Assembly: GCF_019443445.1 (NCBI RefSeq)
Contig: NZ_CP080378.1
Span: 248,001-312,000, forward strand
Length of the DNA: 64,000 nt
Direction: 5' to 3'
From: Massilia sp. PAMC28688
GTDB taxonomy: Bacteria > Pseudomonadota > Gammaproteobacteria > Burkholderiales > Burkholderiaceae_D
Below are positions 20,708 through 29,162 of the stretch, in pieces (position 1 is the stretch's first letter; each line of letters opens with the position of its first letter). The translations under genes and the position numbers were made by a program. The notes under the pieces were generated by a model. It ran no database searches. It was not told where the DNA came from and saw nothing but the letters and a program-made list of their open reading frames with translations.

Positions 20708-21034
20708 TTAGAACGGCATCTTGAAGCCGGGGGGCAGCTGCATGCCGGCCGACAGGCCACCCATCTTTTCGGCCGATACGGCTTCGGCCTTGCGCACGGC
20801 GTCGTTGAAGGCGGCAGCGACCAGGTCTTCGAGCATGTCCTTGTCGTCGGCCAGCAGCGAAGGGTCGATGGAAACGCGCTTGACGTCGTTCTTGCACGTC
20901 ATGACGACCTTGACCAGGCCGGCACCGGACTGGCCTTCCACTTCCACCAGGGCCAGCGCTTCCTGCGCCTTTTTCATATTGTCCTGCATGGCCTGCGCCT
21001 GTTTCATCAAGCCTGCGAGCTGGTTCTTCATCAT
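20708..21034 (-). CDS. ybaB: YbaB/EbfC nucleoid-associated protein
   Basis: A 108-residue YbaB/EbfC family protein. It has the N-terminal amphipathic helix ([16 protein letters not shown]), the [21 protein letters not shown] strands split around the core, and the [15 protein letters not shown] helix. Homologues form dimers that bind DNA and act in nucleoid organisation or recombination. It lies between dnaX (62 bases upstream) and recR (no gap downstream), all on the minus strand, and is expected to be in one transcript with them. Confidence 0.96.
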   Translation of the reverse strand: MMKNQLAGLMKQAQAMQDNMKKAQEALALVEVEGQSGAGLVKVVMTCKNDVKRVSIDPSLLADDKDMLEDLVAAAFNDAVRKAEAVSAEKMGGLSAGMQLPPGFKMPF

Positions 21035-21095
21035 GATGGTTCTCCGTGATTCAAAAAATTAGACAATAAGGGATGCTGCAAATTCTGTCCGCGCC

Positions 21096-23261
21096 TTACG
21101 CAGCCGCGCCGCCCGCCGGCCGCACCGACCCCGGCACGATAAAGGCCCCCAGGTCGCGCATCATGTCCTTGACGAAGGGATCGTTCATGACTGTCTCTTC
21201 GGCCACGCGCTGGCATTCGGCCTTGTAGGCAATCGCTTCGGCACTGGCGGTATACCACACGGGGCCGATGTCGATCTCGACCTGGACCTTGGTGCCGGCA
21301 AAGCGCTCCTGCAGCGCCGCGGCCAGCTTCTCGGTATTGCCGCTGGCGCGCAGGGTATCGATGGGCACGCGCAGGCGGAAAATGGTGACGTTGCCGTCCA
21401 CCGTACAGCTGACGATTTCCGTCTGCAGCGCCAGCTGCTGCGACACGCCGCGCAGCGGCAGGCTGGCCGCCAGCGCCGGCCAGTTGCCGTCCCACGACAG
21501 TTCCGGCACCGGGGTGATGATGTAGTCGGGCCTGGGCATGGCCGGCGCGCGCGCCGGGGGTGCCACCACGGCCGGCGCTTCCTGCGCCACTGCGGTGTCG
21601 TCGGAAAATTCCATGACCCACGATGGCGGCCCATCCTGCAGGTCGTCGGCGCCTCCGTCTGCGGGTGGCGCATACGGCGCCATCGCAGCTGGCTGCGCGT
21701 GGGCCTGAGCCTGGGCGCCCTGCTCCCACGGCGGTGGCGCCGATGGTGCCGACGGTGCCGACGGTGCCGATGGTGCAGCGGGCGGTGCCGGGGGTGCAGG
21801 CGGCGCTTCGGCTGCCGCAGCGTCGGCCTGGTTGGATTGGGCCGTGGCCCGGCGCGGTGTGGCCTGGCGTCCGCCACTGGCCGCACGCGCCGCTTCCAGC
21901 GCGGCATTGATGGCGGCGCGCGCGGCATTGGCCTGGGGCGCAGCGGGAGCGGGGGACTGCGGCGGCGGTGCTGGCGGCGGCGGTGCTGGCGGCGGCACTG
22001 CGGGCCGCGCAGCCGCGGGAGGCGGCGCGACAGGTGCAACCGTGGCGTGGCTGGCCACGGCGGCGCTGGCAGCGCGCGTCGGCGCTACCGGTGCCGGACG
22101 CCCGGCGGCAGGCGCACGCGCGCCACCGGCGCCGCCCGGCGCCCCGCCCTCGGCGCCGCCGTTACCGGGACGGAAAGCGAGCATGCGCAGCAGCGTCATG
22201 GTGAAGCCGGCGTATTCGTCCGGCGCCAGGCCCATCTCGTTGCGGCCATGGACGGCAATCTGGTAATAGAGCTGCACTTCCTGGGCGTCGAAAGCTTGCG
22301 CCAGGCGCAGGATGTCGGCCAGTTCCGGCAGGTCTTGCGGCACGGCGCCCGGCACGCTTTGCGCCAGTGCGATCCGGTGCAGCAGCGTGCCCAGGTCCTG
22401 CAGCGCGCCGTTGTAGGACAGGCTGCGGCTGGCCATGTCGTCGGCCACTGCCATCAGGTCGGCGCCGTCCTGGTTGAGCAGGGCGTCGAGCAGGCGCACC
22501 AGGTAGGACTGGTCGAGTGCACCGAGCATGCCCTGCACCGCGTCCAGCGTCACCTGCCCGGCCGCATAGGCAATGGCCTGGTCGGTGAGCGAGAGCGCGT
22601 CGCGCATGGAGCCGTGCGCGCCTTGCGCCAGCAGGCGCAGGGCCGGCTGTTCGAAACTGATGCCTTCCTGGCCGAGGATGTTGTCGAGGTGGCTGATGAT
22701 GTGCCCGGGCGGCATCTGCTTGAGGTTGAACTGCAGGCAGCGCGACAGCACGGTAACGGGAATCTTCTGCGGATCAGTCGTGGCCAGGATGAACTTGACG
22801 TGCGCCGGCGGCTCTTCCAGCGTCTTGAGCATGGAATTGAAGGCGTGATTGGTCAGCATGTGCACTTCGTCGATCATGTAGACCTTGAAGCGCGCATTGG
22901 ACGGTGCATACACGGCCTGTTCAAGCAGCTGCGCCATCTCGTCCACGCCGCGGTTGGACGCGGCGTCCATCTCTATATAGTCGACAAAGCGGCCGGCATC
23001 GATGGCGGTGCACGCTTCGCATACGCCGCAGGGCTGGGGCGTGATGCCGCCAGTGCCGTCCGGCCCCACGCAATTGAGCGACTTGGCCAGGATGCGCGAG
23101 AGCGTGGTCTTGCCCACGCCGCGGGTGCCGGTGAACAGATAGGCATGGTGCAGGCGGCCCGTGTGCAGCGCGTGCGTGAGGGCGCGCACCACGTGCTCCT
23201 GGCCAACGAGCGTTTCGAAGTTCTTGGGACGGTACTTGCGGGCGAGGACTTGATAGGACAT
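21096..23261 (-). CDS. dnaX: DNA polymerase III tau/gamma subunit
   Basis: A 721-residue clamp-loader subunit. The AAA+ core has the Walker A GTRGVGKTT near 48, a zinc-binding cysteine cluster (CVGPDG and then CGVCEAC), Walker B MIDEVHML and the SRC sensor LSRCLQF. A long Ala/Pro-rich linker (about 380-560) leads to the C-terminal tau domain that binds the polymerase and helicase (WDGNWPALAASLPL). No obvious A-run slippery site for gamma was seen, so only the full tau form can be claimed. The gene is transcribed from the ffs side and leads the ybaB-recR unit. Confidence 0.96.
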   Translation of the reverse strand: MSYQVLARKYRPKNFETLVGQEHVVRALTHALHTGRLHHAYLFTGTRGVGKTTLSRILAKSLNCVGPDGTGGITPQPCGVCEACTAIDAGRFVDYIEMDAASNRGVDEMAQLLEQAVYAPSNARFKVYMIDEVHMLTNHAFNSMLKTLEEPPAHVKFILATTDPQKIPVTVLSRCLQFNLKQMPPGHIISHLDNILGQEGISFEQPALRLLAQGAHGSMRDALSLTDQAIAYAAGQVTLDAVQGMLGALDQSYLVRLLDALLNQDGADLMAVADDMASRSLSYNGALQDLGTLLHRIALAQSVPGAVPQDLPELADILRLAQAFDAQEVQLYYQIAVHGRNEMGLAPDEYAGFTMTLLRMLAFRPGNGGAEGGAPGGAGGARAPAAGRPAPVAPTRAASAAVASHATVAPVAPPPAAARPAVPPPAPPPPAPPPQSPAPAAPQANAARAAINAALEAARAASGGRQATPRRATAQSNQADAAAAEAPPAPPAPPAAPSAPSAPSAPSAPPPWEQGAQAQAHAQPAAMAPYAPPADGGADDLQDGPPSWVMEFSDDTAVAQEAPAVVAPPARAPAMPRPDYIITPVPELSWDGNWPALAASLPLRGVSQQLALQTEIVSCTVDGNVTIFRLRVPIDTLRASGNTEKLAAALQERFAGTKVQVEIDIGPVWYTASAEAIAYKAECQRVAEETVMNDPFVKDMMRDLGAFIVPGSVRPAGGAAA

Positions 23262-23422
23262 GCGTGGATTTTACCGTATGAGCGCGCCCGCGGCGAAAAA
23301 GGCGCTGGCGAAACAGGCCATTGTAAACAAGCTATGGCAACGCGGCAAACAGCGCGGCGCACGGGCGATCGATAAAGCGCCAGACGGGAAGATGGGAGAC
23401 GAGGGAACTGCCGGGGAGGCGA

Positions 23423-23472
23423 GATCGAATCGGAAAGATCAAAACGGAAAGATCAGAGAGATCCAGAAGATC
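23423..23472. repeat. cluster of five GATC sites
   Basis: GATC occurs at 23423, 23437, 23451, 23460 and 23469, with spacings of 14, 14, 9 and 9 bases. It includes the direct repeat CGGAAAGATCA/CGGAAAGATCA. It lies directly after the 3' end of SRP RNA and before dnaX. On the minus strand the sequence is T-rich, so it could act as terminator or processing region for the RNA. Confidence 0.45.
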
Positions 23473-23477
23473 AAAGA

Positions 23478-23573
23478 GGCGAGCCTGATCTGCGGCACTT
23501 ATGGTTAACGGCCGTGGCTGCTTCGTTCCCGACCTGACCAGGTTAGCCATGCCACAATGCGCAGGGGCCCGCC
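23478..23573 (-). ncRNA. ffs: signal recognition particle 4.5S RNA
   Basis: A 96-base RNA with the conserved domain IV hairpin: CTGGTCAGGTCGGGAACGAA followed by GCAGCC. The 5' end GGCGGGCC pairs with the 3' end GGCTCGCC (one G-U pair), closing the long helix and fixing both ends. A TATAAT -10 box at 23581-23586 (minus strand) lies seven bases before the predicted 5' end. The RNA binds Ffh in co-translational protein targeting. It lies upstream of dnaX, a frequent arrangement in betaproteobacteria. Confidence 0.95.
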
Positions 23574-23580
23574 AGACATG

Positions 23581-23586
23581 ATTATA
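23581..23586 (-). promoter_or_regulatory. -10 box of ffs
   Basis: TATAAT on the minus strand, seven bases upstream of the predicted 5' end of SRP RNA. No good -35 match is seen; a T/A-rich CCACAAAA element lies at about the right distance. Confidence 0.7.
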
Positions 23587-23631
23587 CCCCAGTGCCGGCT
23601 TTTGTGGGGAGGCGAACGCCCTCCCCGCGCG

Positions 23632-25116
23632 CTACAGCCCGAGCTCCCGCCACATGGTGTCGACCCTGGCCTTGACTTCGGGCGTCATGCTGATGGTCGT
23701 GCCCCATTCGCGGCTGGTTTCCCCCGGCCACTTGTTGGTGGCATCAATACCCATCTTGCTGCCCAGCCCGCTGACGGGCGAGGCGAAATCCAGGTAGTCG
23801 ATCGGCGTATTGTCCACCAGCACGGTGTCGCGGGTGGGGTCGACCCGCGTCGTGATGGCCCAGATCACTTCCTTCCAGTCACGGATGTTGACGTCTTCAT
23901 CCACCACCACGATGAACTTGGTATACATGAACTGGCGCAGGAAGCTCCAGACCCCGAACATGACGCGCTTGGCGTGCCCGGCATACTGCTTTTTCATCTG
24001 CACCACGGCCATGCGGTAGCTGCACCCTTCCGGCGGCAGGTAGAAGTCGGTGATCTCTGTAAATTGCTTTTGCAACAGGGGGATGAACACTTCATTGAGC
24101 GCCACGCCCAGCACGGCCGGCTCGTCCGGCGGCTTGCCTGTATACGTGGAATGATAGATGGGATCGCGCCGCATGGTGATGCGGTCGATGGTAAAGACGG
24201 GGAAGCTGTCCTGCTCATTATAGTAGCCGGTATGGTCGCCATACGGCCCCTCCAGCGCATGTTCGTAGCCGGTCGGATGGCCGGGGTCGGCGTAGATATG
24301 CCCTTCCAGCACGATCTCGGCCGAGGCCGGCACACGCAGCTCGCTGCCGATGGCCTTGGTCAGCACGGTACGGCTGCCGCGCAGCAAGCCGGCAAACTGG
24401 TATTCCGACAGGCTGTCCGGCACCGGCGTGACGGCGCCCAGGATGGTGGCGGGGTCGGCGCCCAGGGCCACCGCGATCGGATATGGCTGGCCCTTGGTGG
24501 CAAGGGCATGCTCGCGGAAATCGAGCGCCCCGCCCCGGTGCGCCAGCCAGCGCATGATGACCTTGTTCGGCCCCAGCACTTGCTGCCGGTAGATGCCGAG
24601 ATTCTGGCGCTTCTTGTTGGGCCCCTTGGTGATGACCAGGCCCCAGGTAATCAAGGGTGCCACGTCGCCGGGCCAGCAATGCTGGATGGGCAGGCGGCCA
24701 AGGTCCACGTCGGCGCCTTCCCACACGATGTCCTGGCACGGCGCGCCGCGCGTTTCCTTGGGCGACATGTCCCACACGGCCTTGACCAGCGAACCCAGGC
24801 CCATCAGGTCCTTGAAACCCTTGGGCGGTTCCGGCTCCTTGAGCCTGGCCAGCACGTGGCCGATTTTGCGCAGTTCGCTCACACTGTCGGCCCCCATGCC
24901 AAGCGCGACCCGGCGCGGGGTGCCGAACAGATTGCCCAGCACCGGCATGCTGTGTCCGACGGGATGTTCAAACAAGATGGCGGGCCCTTCGGCACGTAAA
25001 ACGCGGTCGCAGACCTCCGTCATCTCCAAATATGGTGAAACTGGCAAGGAAATGCGCTTCAATTCGCCCATTTCTTGCATCTTTGACATGAAATCGCGGA
25101 GATCGGAATATTTCAT
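23632..25116 (-). CDS. ubiD: 3-octaprenyl-4-hydroxybenzoate decarboxylase UbiD
   Basis: A 494-residue UbiD, the usual length. It begins [20 protein letters not shown] as in other UbiD proteins, which decides the start at 25116. It has the conserved [20 protein letters not shown] region, split over about 190-210, and [11 protein letters not shown] and [10 protein letters not shown]. UbiD enzymes use prenylated FMN made by UbiX to decarboxylate the ubiquinone precursor. The gene stands alone, with ffs downstream and an AT-rich leader upstream. No ubiX is present in the window. Confidence 0.95.
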   Translation of the reverse strand: MKYSDLRDFMSKMQEMGELKRISLPVSPYLEMTEVCDRVLRAEGPAILFEHPVGHSMPVLGNLFGTPRRVALGMGADSVSELRKIGHVLARLKEPEPPKGFKDLMGLGSLVKAVWDMSPKETRGAPCQDIVWEGADVDLGRLPIQHCWPGDVAPLITWGLVITKGPNKKRQNLGIYRQQVLGPNKVIMRWLAHRGGALDFREHALATKGQPYPIAVALGADPATILGAVTPVPDSLSEYQFAGLLRGSRTVLTKAIGSELRVPASAEIVLEGHIYADPGHPTGYEHALEGPYGDHTGYYNEQDSFPVFTIDRITMRRDPIYHSTYTGKPPDEPAVLGVALNEVFIPLLQKQFTEITDFYLPPEGCSYRMAVVQMKKQYAGHAKRVMFGVWSFLRQFMYTKFIVVVDEDVNIRDWKEVIWAITTRVDPTRDTVLVDNTPIDYLDFASPVSGLGSKMGIDATNKWPGETSREWGTTISMTPEVKARVDTMWRELGL

Positions 25117-25586
25117 CGGTTTTATATTGTTTTTTTCTTGACACCATGGTTGTTGAAAATACCACGGCAAGTGTTTGATTTCACAGGGTTTTGCTGCATT
25201 GCGTCAACAAAAGCTAGATCCAAAAGTAATAAAGAAGAATCGTGTTAGTATTGACTTGATATATGCCAGATCCTACAATTTGGTCCATGTTGATGAGATA
25301 GCTCTGTCCAAGAGACACATCATAGCTGTTCTCAACTATTCACGGGGTCGGGGCCCCAATGACATTTTAAGGAGTGTTTTCAATAGGCGTCTGCCTTCTC
25401 CCCGAAAACAGTTGTATTGCGACTGGTCTAATACCACACGGGAACGACCTAGCTTCAGCAAGCAATGACGGCGTTAATCGACCGCGCCAGCGGCGATAGA
25501 CGATATTTCTGATGCACGGCTCAAGCCACCCGCTGCGCTATGTTCGCAGCACGGGGACAGCTTTTGCCGCGACAAAGGGGAATTCG
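25117..25586. other. AT-rich gene-free region with a consensus promoter
   Basis: A 470-base region between the divergent ubiD and transglycosylase genes, clearly AT-richer than its surroundings at 25130-25460. It holds a strong plus-strand promoter (25251-25279) and a GGGGTCGGGGCCCC self-complementary element near 25345. One open frame (25175-25468) starts with TTG, lacks a ribosome site and resembles no family. The content may be a long 5' leader or a small RNA. Confidence 0.45.
25251..25279 (+). promoter_or_regulatory. sigma-70 promoter upstream of transglycosylase gene
   Basis: TTGACT (25251-25256) and TACAAT (25274-25279) separated by exactly 17 bases. Transcription would start near 25286, giving a leader of about 300 bases before the transglycosylase ATG, unless it drives a separate small RNA. 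Confidence 0.6.
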
Positions 25587-26525
25587 ATGATTCATCGTTT
25601 CAACGGAGCGACAGCAAAGTTCGCTCAACATATGGCTGCCCGGCCAGTGACGTGGTCTGCCGTCGCGAAAACGGCGCGTGGCGTTGCCACAACCGCGCAG
25701 CATACCCTCACGTTCGTGGGCCTGTCTGCCCTGGCGGTCATTGGCGTCCTGTACGCCCGCCCTGACATGGCGCAGCAATTGTCCCAGGTACTGGCCCCGG
25801 CCCCGGCTCCCGTGATGGTGGCCCAAGCCGCCGCCCCGGTGGACGTGTCCGGCATTACGCAGGCAGCCGCACCCGCGGCGGCCAGCACGCCAGCCGCTCC
25901 CGCACTGTCCCAGGACAAGGCTTCGGCGAGCGACTCCAGGCAGCAGCGCTATGTGACCAACTGGCTGGCCAAGCGTTATCGCGTTGCCAACGATGCCACC
26001 AACATGCTGGTGTCGACGGCCTATGTGACGGCCAGCGAAACCAAGCTGGACCCGCTGCTGATCCTGGCCGTGATGGCCATCGAATCGGGCCTGAACCCGT
26101 TCGCGGAAAGCCCGGTCGGCGCGCAAGGCTTGATGCAGGTCATGTCGAAGATTCACCATGACAAATTCAAGCCGCTCGGCGGCACGCAGGCAGCATTAAA
26201 TCCCGTGGCCAACATTCGTGTCGGCGCACAGATTTTGAAAGAGTATGTCAAGCGTGGTGGTTCGGTCGAAGCGGGCCTCAAGAAGTACGTGGGCGCGGCC
26301 GCCTTTGAAACCGACCAGGGCTATGGCTCGAAGGTGCTGGCGGAATACCGTCGCCTCAAGCTCGTTGCCAGCGGCAAGCACGTGCCGACCTTTACCCGCC
26401 CGGCGCCAGCGGCACCTGCCGCTGCACCGGCCGCGATTGTCGCCGACAAGGCGGCGCCGGCCGATGCACCGAAGGCTGAATCCGCACCGGTGGTGCCGGA
26501 AGGCGAACAGCTGGCACTGCAGTAA
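25587..26525 (+). CDS. membrane-anchored lytic transglycosylase (SLT domain)
   Basis: A 312-residue protein. One transmembrane segment (about 44-60) is followed by an Ala/Pro/Val-rich linker and then an SLT lysozyme-like domain (about 125-260). The catalytic Glu is in VMAIESGLNPFAESPVGAQG, with GLMQVM after it and NPVANIRVGAQILKEYV in the second half. Such enzymes cleave peptidoglycan between MurNAc and GlcNAc. A second Ala/Pro-rich tail ends the protein. The ATG at 25587 has an AAAGGGG ribosome site. It is monocistronic, between a promoter-bearing leader and a terminator. Confidence 0.9.
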   Translation: MIHRFNGATAKFAQHMAARPVTWSAVAKTARGVATTAQHTLTFVGLSALAVIGVLYARPDMAQQLSQVLAPAPAPVMVAQAAAPVDVSGITQAAAPAAASTPAAPALSQDKASASDSRQQRYVTNWLAKRYRVANDATNMLVSTAYVTASETKLDPLLILAVMAIESGLNPFAESPVGAQGLMQVMSKIHHDKFKPLGGTQAALNPVANIRVGAQILKEYVKRGGSVEAGLKKYVGAAAFETDQGYGSKVLAEYRRLKLVASGKHVPTFTRPAPAAPAAAPAAIVADKAAPADAPKAESAPVVPEGEQLALQ

Positions 26526-26546
26526 GATTGTAAGCACGCTCGCACG

Positions 26547-26578
26547 GGGCCGGTTCCAGCAATGGACCGGCCCTTTTC
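26547..26578 (+). terminator. intrinsic terminator of transglycosylase gene
   Basis: GGGCCGGTTCCA pairs with TGGACCGGCCC (one bulged T) around a GCAA-type loop, followed by TTTTCTT. It is placed about 20 bases after the stop codon. Confidence 0.85.
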
Positions 26579-26630
26579 TTATGGCGACTGCCGCTGCCCA
26601 GGCAGGTCCATGACTGACGCCCAAATGCAA

Positions 26631-26652
26631 CAAGCCGCCCGTAGGCGGCTTG
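26631..26652 (-). terminator. hairpin downstream of nusB
   Basis: Perfect 9-bp stem CAAGCCGCC/GGCGGCTTG with a 4-base loop, 19 bases after the nusB stop on the minus strand. The following sequence is TTGCATTT, so the T tract is weak. Confidence 0.6.
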
Positions 26653-26670
26653 CTATGGATGGCGACCTGC

Positions 26671-27141
26671 TTAGCGGCGCGTGTCGGCTGCCACTTCGTC
26701 GGCGCGCAGGCGCGGGGCCAGCTTGTCCAGCACCCCGTTGACATACTTGTGACCGTCGATGCCGCCAAAGGACTTGGTGAGCTCCACCGCTTCGTTGATG
26801 ACTACGCGGTAAGGAATTTCCAGGTTGTTCTTCAGTTCGTACGCGCCGATCAGGAGCACGCCATGCTCGATTGGCGACAGCTCCGCAATCCCGCGGTCGA
26901 TCAGGGGCGCAAACGCTTCGCGCAGGGCCACCGAATCCTTGATCGCGCCATACAGCAGCGCGGCAAAGTGGTCGGCATCGGCTTTTTCAAAGCCGTGGGC
27001 GGCGCGGATGTTGTTGACGACCGTGGTCGCGTCTTCGTTGTTGAGCAGCCATTGGTACAGTCCCTGCAAGGCGAACTCGCGCGCGCGGTGGCGTGGCGTG
27101 CGGTTCTTGCTGGGGTTGGCGTGCAAACTTTTATCTGTCAT
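26671..27141 (-). CDS. nusB: transcription antitermination factor NusB
   Basis: A 156-residue all-helical NusB. It has RHRAREFALQGLYQW near the N-terminus, an ALREAFAPLIDR helix and the closing YRVVINEAVELTKSFGG and KYVNGVLDKLA segments. It binds boxA RNA together with NusE (S10) in rRNA antitermination. It is the last gene of the ribBX-ribH-nusB unit on the minus strand, 38 bases after ribH, an arrangement common in proteobacteria. Confidence 0.96.
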   Translation of the reverse strand: MTDKSLHANPSKNRTPRHRAREFALQGLYQWLLNNEDATTVVNNIRAAHGFEKADADHFAALLYGAIKDSVALREAFAPLIDRGIAELSPIEHGVLLIGAYELKNNLEIPYRVVINEAVELTKSFGGIDGHKYVNGVLDKLAPRLRADEVAADTRR

Positions 27142-27179
27142 CGTACTTACCTTACCTTTAACCTGTCGTGATGCGGAGC

Positions 27180-27659
27180 TTATTCTTCGTCGGCTTGCAG
27201 TTCTTCGAGCGCGATCAGCAGGTTGGCCATTTCCACGGCCACGCGGGCAGCATCGGCGCCCTTTTCCGCCATGCGCGCTTCGGCCTGCTCATCGTTTTCG
27301 GTGGTGAGCACGGCGTTGGCGATGGCCATGCCATAGTCCAGGCCCACGCGCGTGATGCCGGCGCCAGACTCGTTGGAGACGAGCTCGAAGTGGTAGGTTT
27401 CGCCACGAATGACGGCGCCCAGCGCAATGAGGGCATCGAACTGTTCGGTTTCAGCCATCTTTTGCAGGGCCAGTGGAATTTCCAGCGCGCCCGGCACCGT
27501 CACGTGCAGCACGTCTTCGTCCGCCACGCCCAGGTGCTTGAGTTCAGCCAGGCAGGACGACAGCAGGCCATGGCCGACGTCGGCATTAAAACGGGCCTGG
27601 ACGATGCCGATGCGAAGGCCGGCGCCGGTCAGATTGCTCTCATAAGTTCCAACGGTCAT
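27180..27659 (-). CDS. ribH: 6,7-dimethyl-8-ribityllumazine synthase
   Basis: A 159-residue lumazine synthase with [37 protein letters not shown] and a [13 protein letters not shown] active-site stretch. The His of the TYHF segment is the expected general acid-base. It joins ribityl-aminouracil and dihydroxybutanone phosphate, the penultimate step of riboflavin synthesis, and forms an icosahedral or pentameric shell. It lies between ribBX and nusB on the same strand. Confidence 0.96.
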   Translation of the reverse strand: MTVGTYESNLTGAGLRIGIVQARFNADVGHGLLSSCLAELKHLGVADEDVLHVTVPGALEIPLALQKMAETEQFDALIALGAVIRGETYHFELVSNESGAGITRVGLDYGMAIANAVLTTENDEQAEARMAEKGADAARVAVEMANLLIALEELQADEE

Positions 27660-27702
27660 GGCGTTCTCTCTTCTTATATAGTGGTGATGTGTCTAGTGTA
27701 CT

Positions 27703-28812
27703 TCAGGCGTCCGGCTTGGCCAGGTAGCCCGTCACTTCCAGGTCGAAACCGGTCATGGACGGCATCTTGCGCGGGGTGCCCAGCAGTTCCATTTTGCCCA
27801 CGCCCAGGTCCTTCAGGATTTGCGCGCCGATGCCATAGGTGCGCAAATCCATGCTGGCAGCGCGCGCCTGGGGCCGGGTTTCCGGCGTATCCAGGGCCGC
27901 GAACTGGGCGAACAGCTGGTCAGCCGTTTCGCCGCAGTTAAGCAGCACCATCACGCCGCGCTCGGACGCCTTGATTGCTTCCATGGCCGAAGCCATGGTC
28001 CAGGAGTGGGTGGTGGCCTTGTTTTCCAGCAGGTCGAGGATCGACACCGGCTGATGCACGCGCACCAGGCATTCCAGGTTGGGGGCCAGGTCGCCATGGA
28101 CCATGGCCAGGTGGGCCGAGCCGCTTGGCTTGTCGCGGAAGGCGATCAGGCGGAAGTCGCCGAAAATGGTGCTCATCTGGCGCTCGGCAATGCGCTCGAC
28201 CAGGCACTCGTGTTCGCTGCGGTAGTGGATCAGGTCGGCAATGGTGCCGATCTTGAGATTGTGTTCCTTGGCGAACTCGAGCAGGTCCGGCAGGCGCGCC
28301 ATGGTGCCGTCATCCTTCATGATTTCGCAGATGACCGAGGCCGGGGTCAGGCCCGCCATTTCGGTCAGGTCGCAGCCCGCTTCCGTGTGGCCCGCGCGCA
28401 TGAGCACGCCGCCGCGCTGGGCTTTGAGCGGAAAGATGTGGCCGGGCTGGACGATGTCGTGGGCGGTGGCATTCCTGGCCACGGCCACCTGGATGGTGCG
28501 CGCCCGGTCGGCCGCGGAAATGCCGGTGGTGACGCCTTCGGCCGCTTCGATCGACACCGTGAAATTGGTACCGAAGGAGGTGCCGTTACTGGAGGTCATC
28601 ATTGGCAGCTTGAGCAGCTGGCAGCGCTCTTCGGTCAGCGTCAGGCACACCAGGCCGCGCGCATGCTTGACCATGAAGTTGATGGCTTCCGGGGTCACGA
28701 AATCGGCCGCAAGCACCAGGTCGCCTTCATTTTCGCGGTCTTCCTCGTCGACCAGAATGACCATGCGCCCAGCGCGCAGTTCGTCAACAATTTCCTGGGT
28801 ACTCGAGATCAT
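27703..28812 (-). CDS. ribB: dihydroxybutanone phosphate synthase with degenerate GTP cyclohydrolase II domain (RibBX type)
   Basis: A 369-residue fusion. The N-terminal RibB domain (about 1-200) keeps the active-site [22 protein letters not shown] and [11 protein letters not shown] motifs, so DHBP synthase activity is expected. The C-terminal half has the length and fold of GTP cyclohydrolase II but lacks the zinc ligands. Where RibA proteins have a Cys, then Cys-x-Cys, this one reads VRVHQPVSI and ATTHSW (about residues 250-272). The tail block [12 protein letters not shown] is kept. This matches the RibBX type, in which the second domain has no cyclohydrolase activity. A separate ribA must exist elsewhere. 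The start at 28812 has an AAAGGA ribosome site. No FMN riboswitch was found upstream. Confidence 0.92.
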   Translation of the reverse strand: MISSTQEIVDELRAGRMVILVDEEDRENEGDLVLAADFVTPEAINFMVKHARGLVCLTLTEERCQLLKLPMMTSSNGTSFGTNFTVSIEAAEGVTTGISAADRARTIQVAVARNATAHDIVQPGHIFPLKAQRGGVLMRAGHTEAGCDLTEMAGLTPASVICEIMKDDGTMARLPDLLEFAKEHNLKIGTIADLIHYRSEHECLVERIAERQMSTIFGDFRLIAFRDKPSGSAHLAMVHGDLAPNLECLVRVHQPVSILDLLENKATTHSWTMASAMEAIKASERGVMVLLNCGETADQLFAQFAALDTPETRPQARAASMDLRTYGIGAQILKDLGVGKMELLGTPRKMPSMTGFDLEVTGYLAKPDA

Positions 28813-29162
28813 GGGGGGTCCTTTGGTGCGGCATCTTTTACGCAATCCGCTATTTTAAAGGATTTACCAGACTTCAACTGCCTTAAGATGCAGAGGAAGG
28901 ACTCGACATCGGCGCGGACATTCGCGAGAGGAAATATTGTTGCAACGCGACAACGAATCTTGGCGAAACCAGTAAAAATGTGAACTTCGGCAAATTATGA
29001 TGCCATATAAAATGCCATGGCGGCCTGCCCTGGATTATGATCATCTGACGTTTTGCCCTCGCCATTGTGGCCGACGGTTGCCGGAGCCTTCCATGCCTGC
29101 TGTTATGACCGCCCTGCCCCGTGCCTCCGCCACGTCGGCAGCCTCTCCTGCCCGCGTGCTGC
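28813..29162. other. divergent intergenic region ribBX / GGDEF-EAL gene
   Basis: 350 bases between divergent genes. The first 200 are AT-richer and likely hold both promoters; the last 100 are GC-rich. I saw no RFN (FMN riboswitch) pattern, hairpin terminator or convincing small gene. Confidence 0.5.

Noticed and set aside
25175..25468. 97-codon frame in the AT-rich leader before the transglycosylase gene
   Set aside because: TTG start, no ribosome site and no resemblance to a family; kept only as part of the leader description.
28813..29100. FMN riboswitch upstream of ribBX
   Set aside because: The conserved RFN blocks were looked for on the minus strand and are not present.
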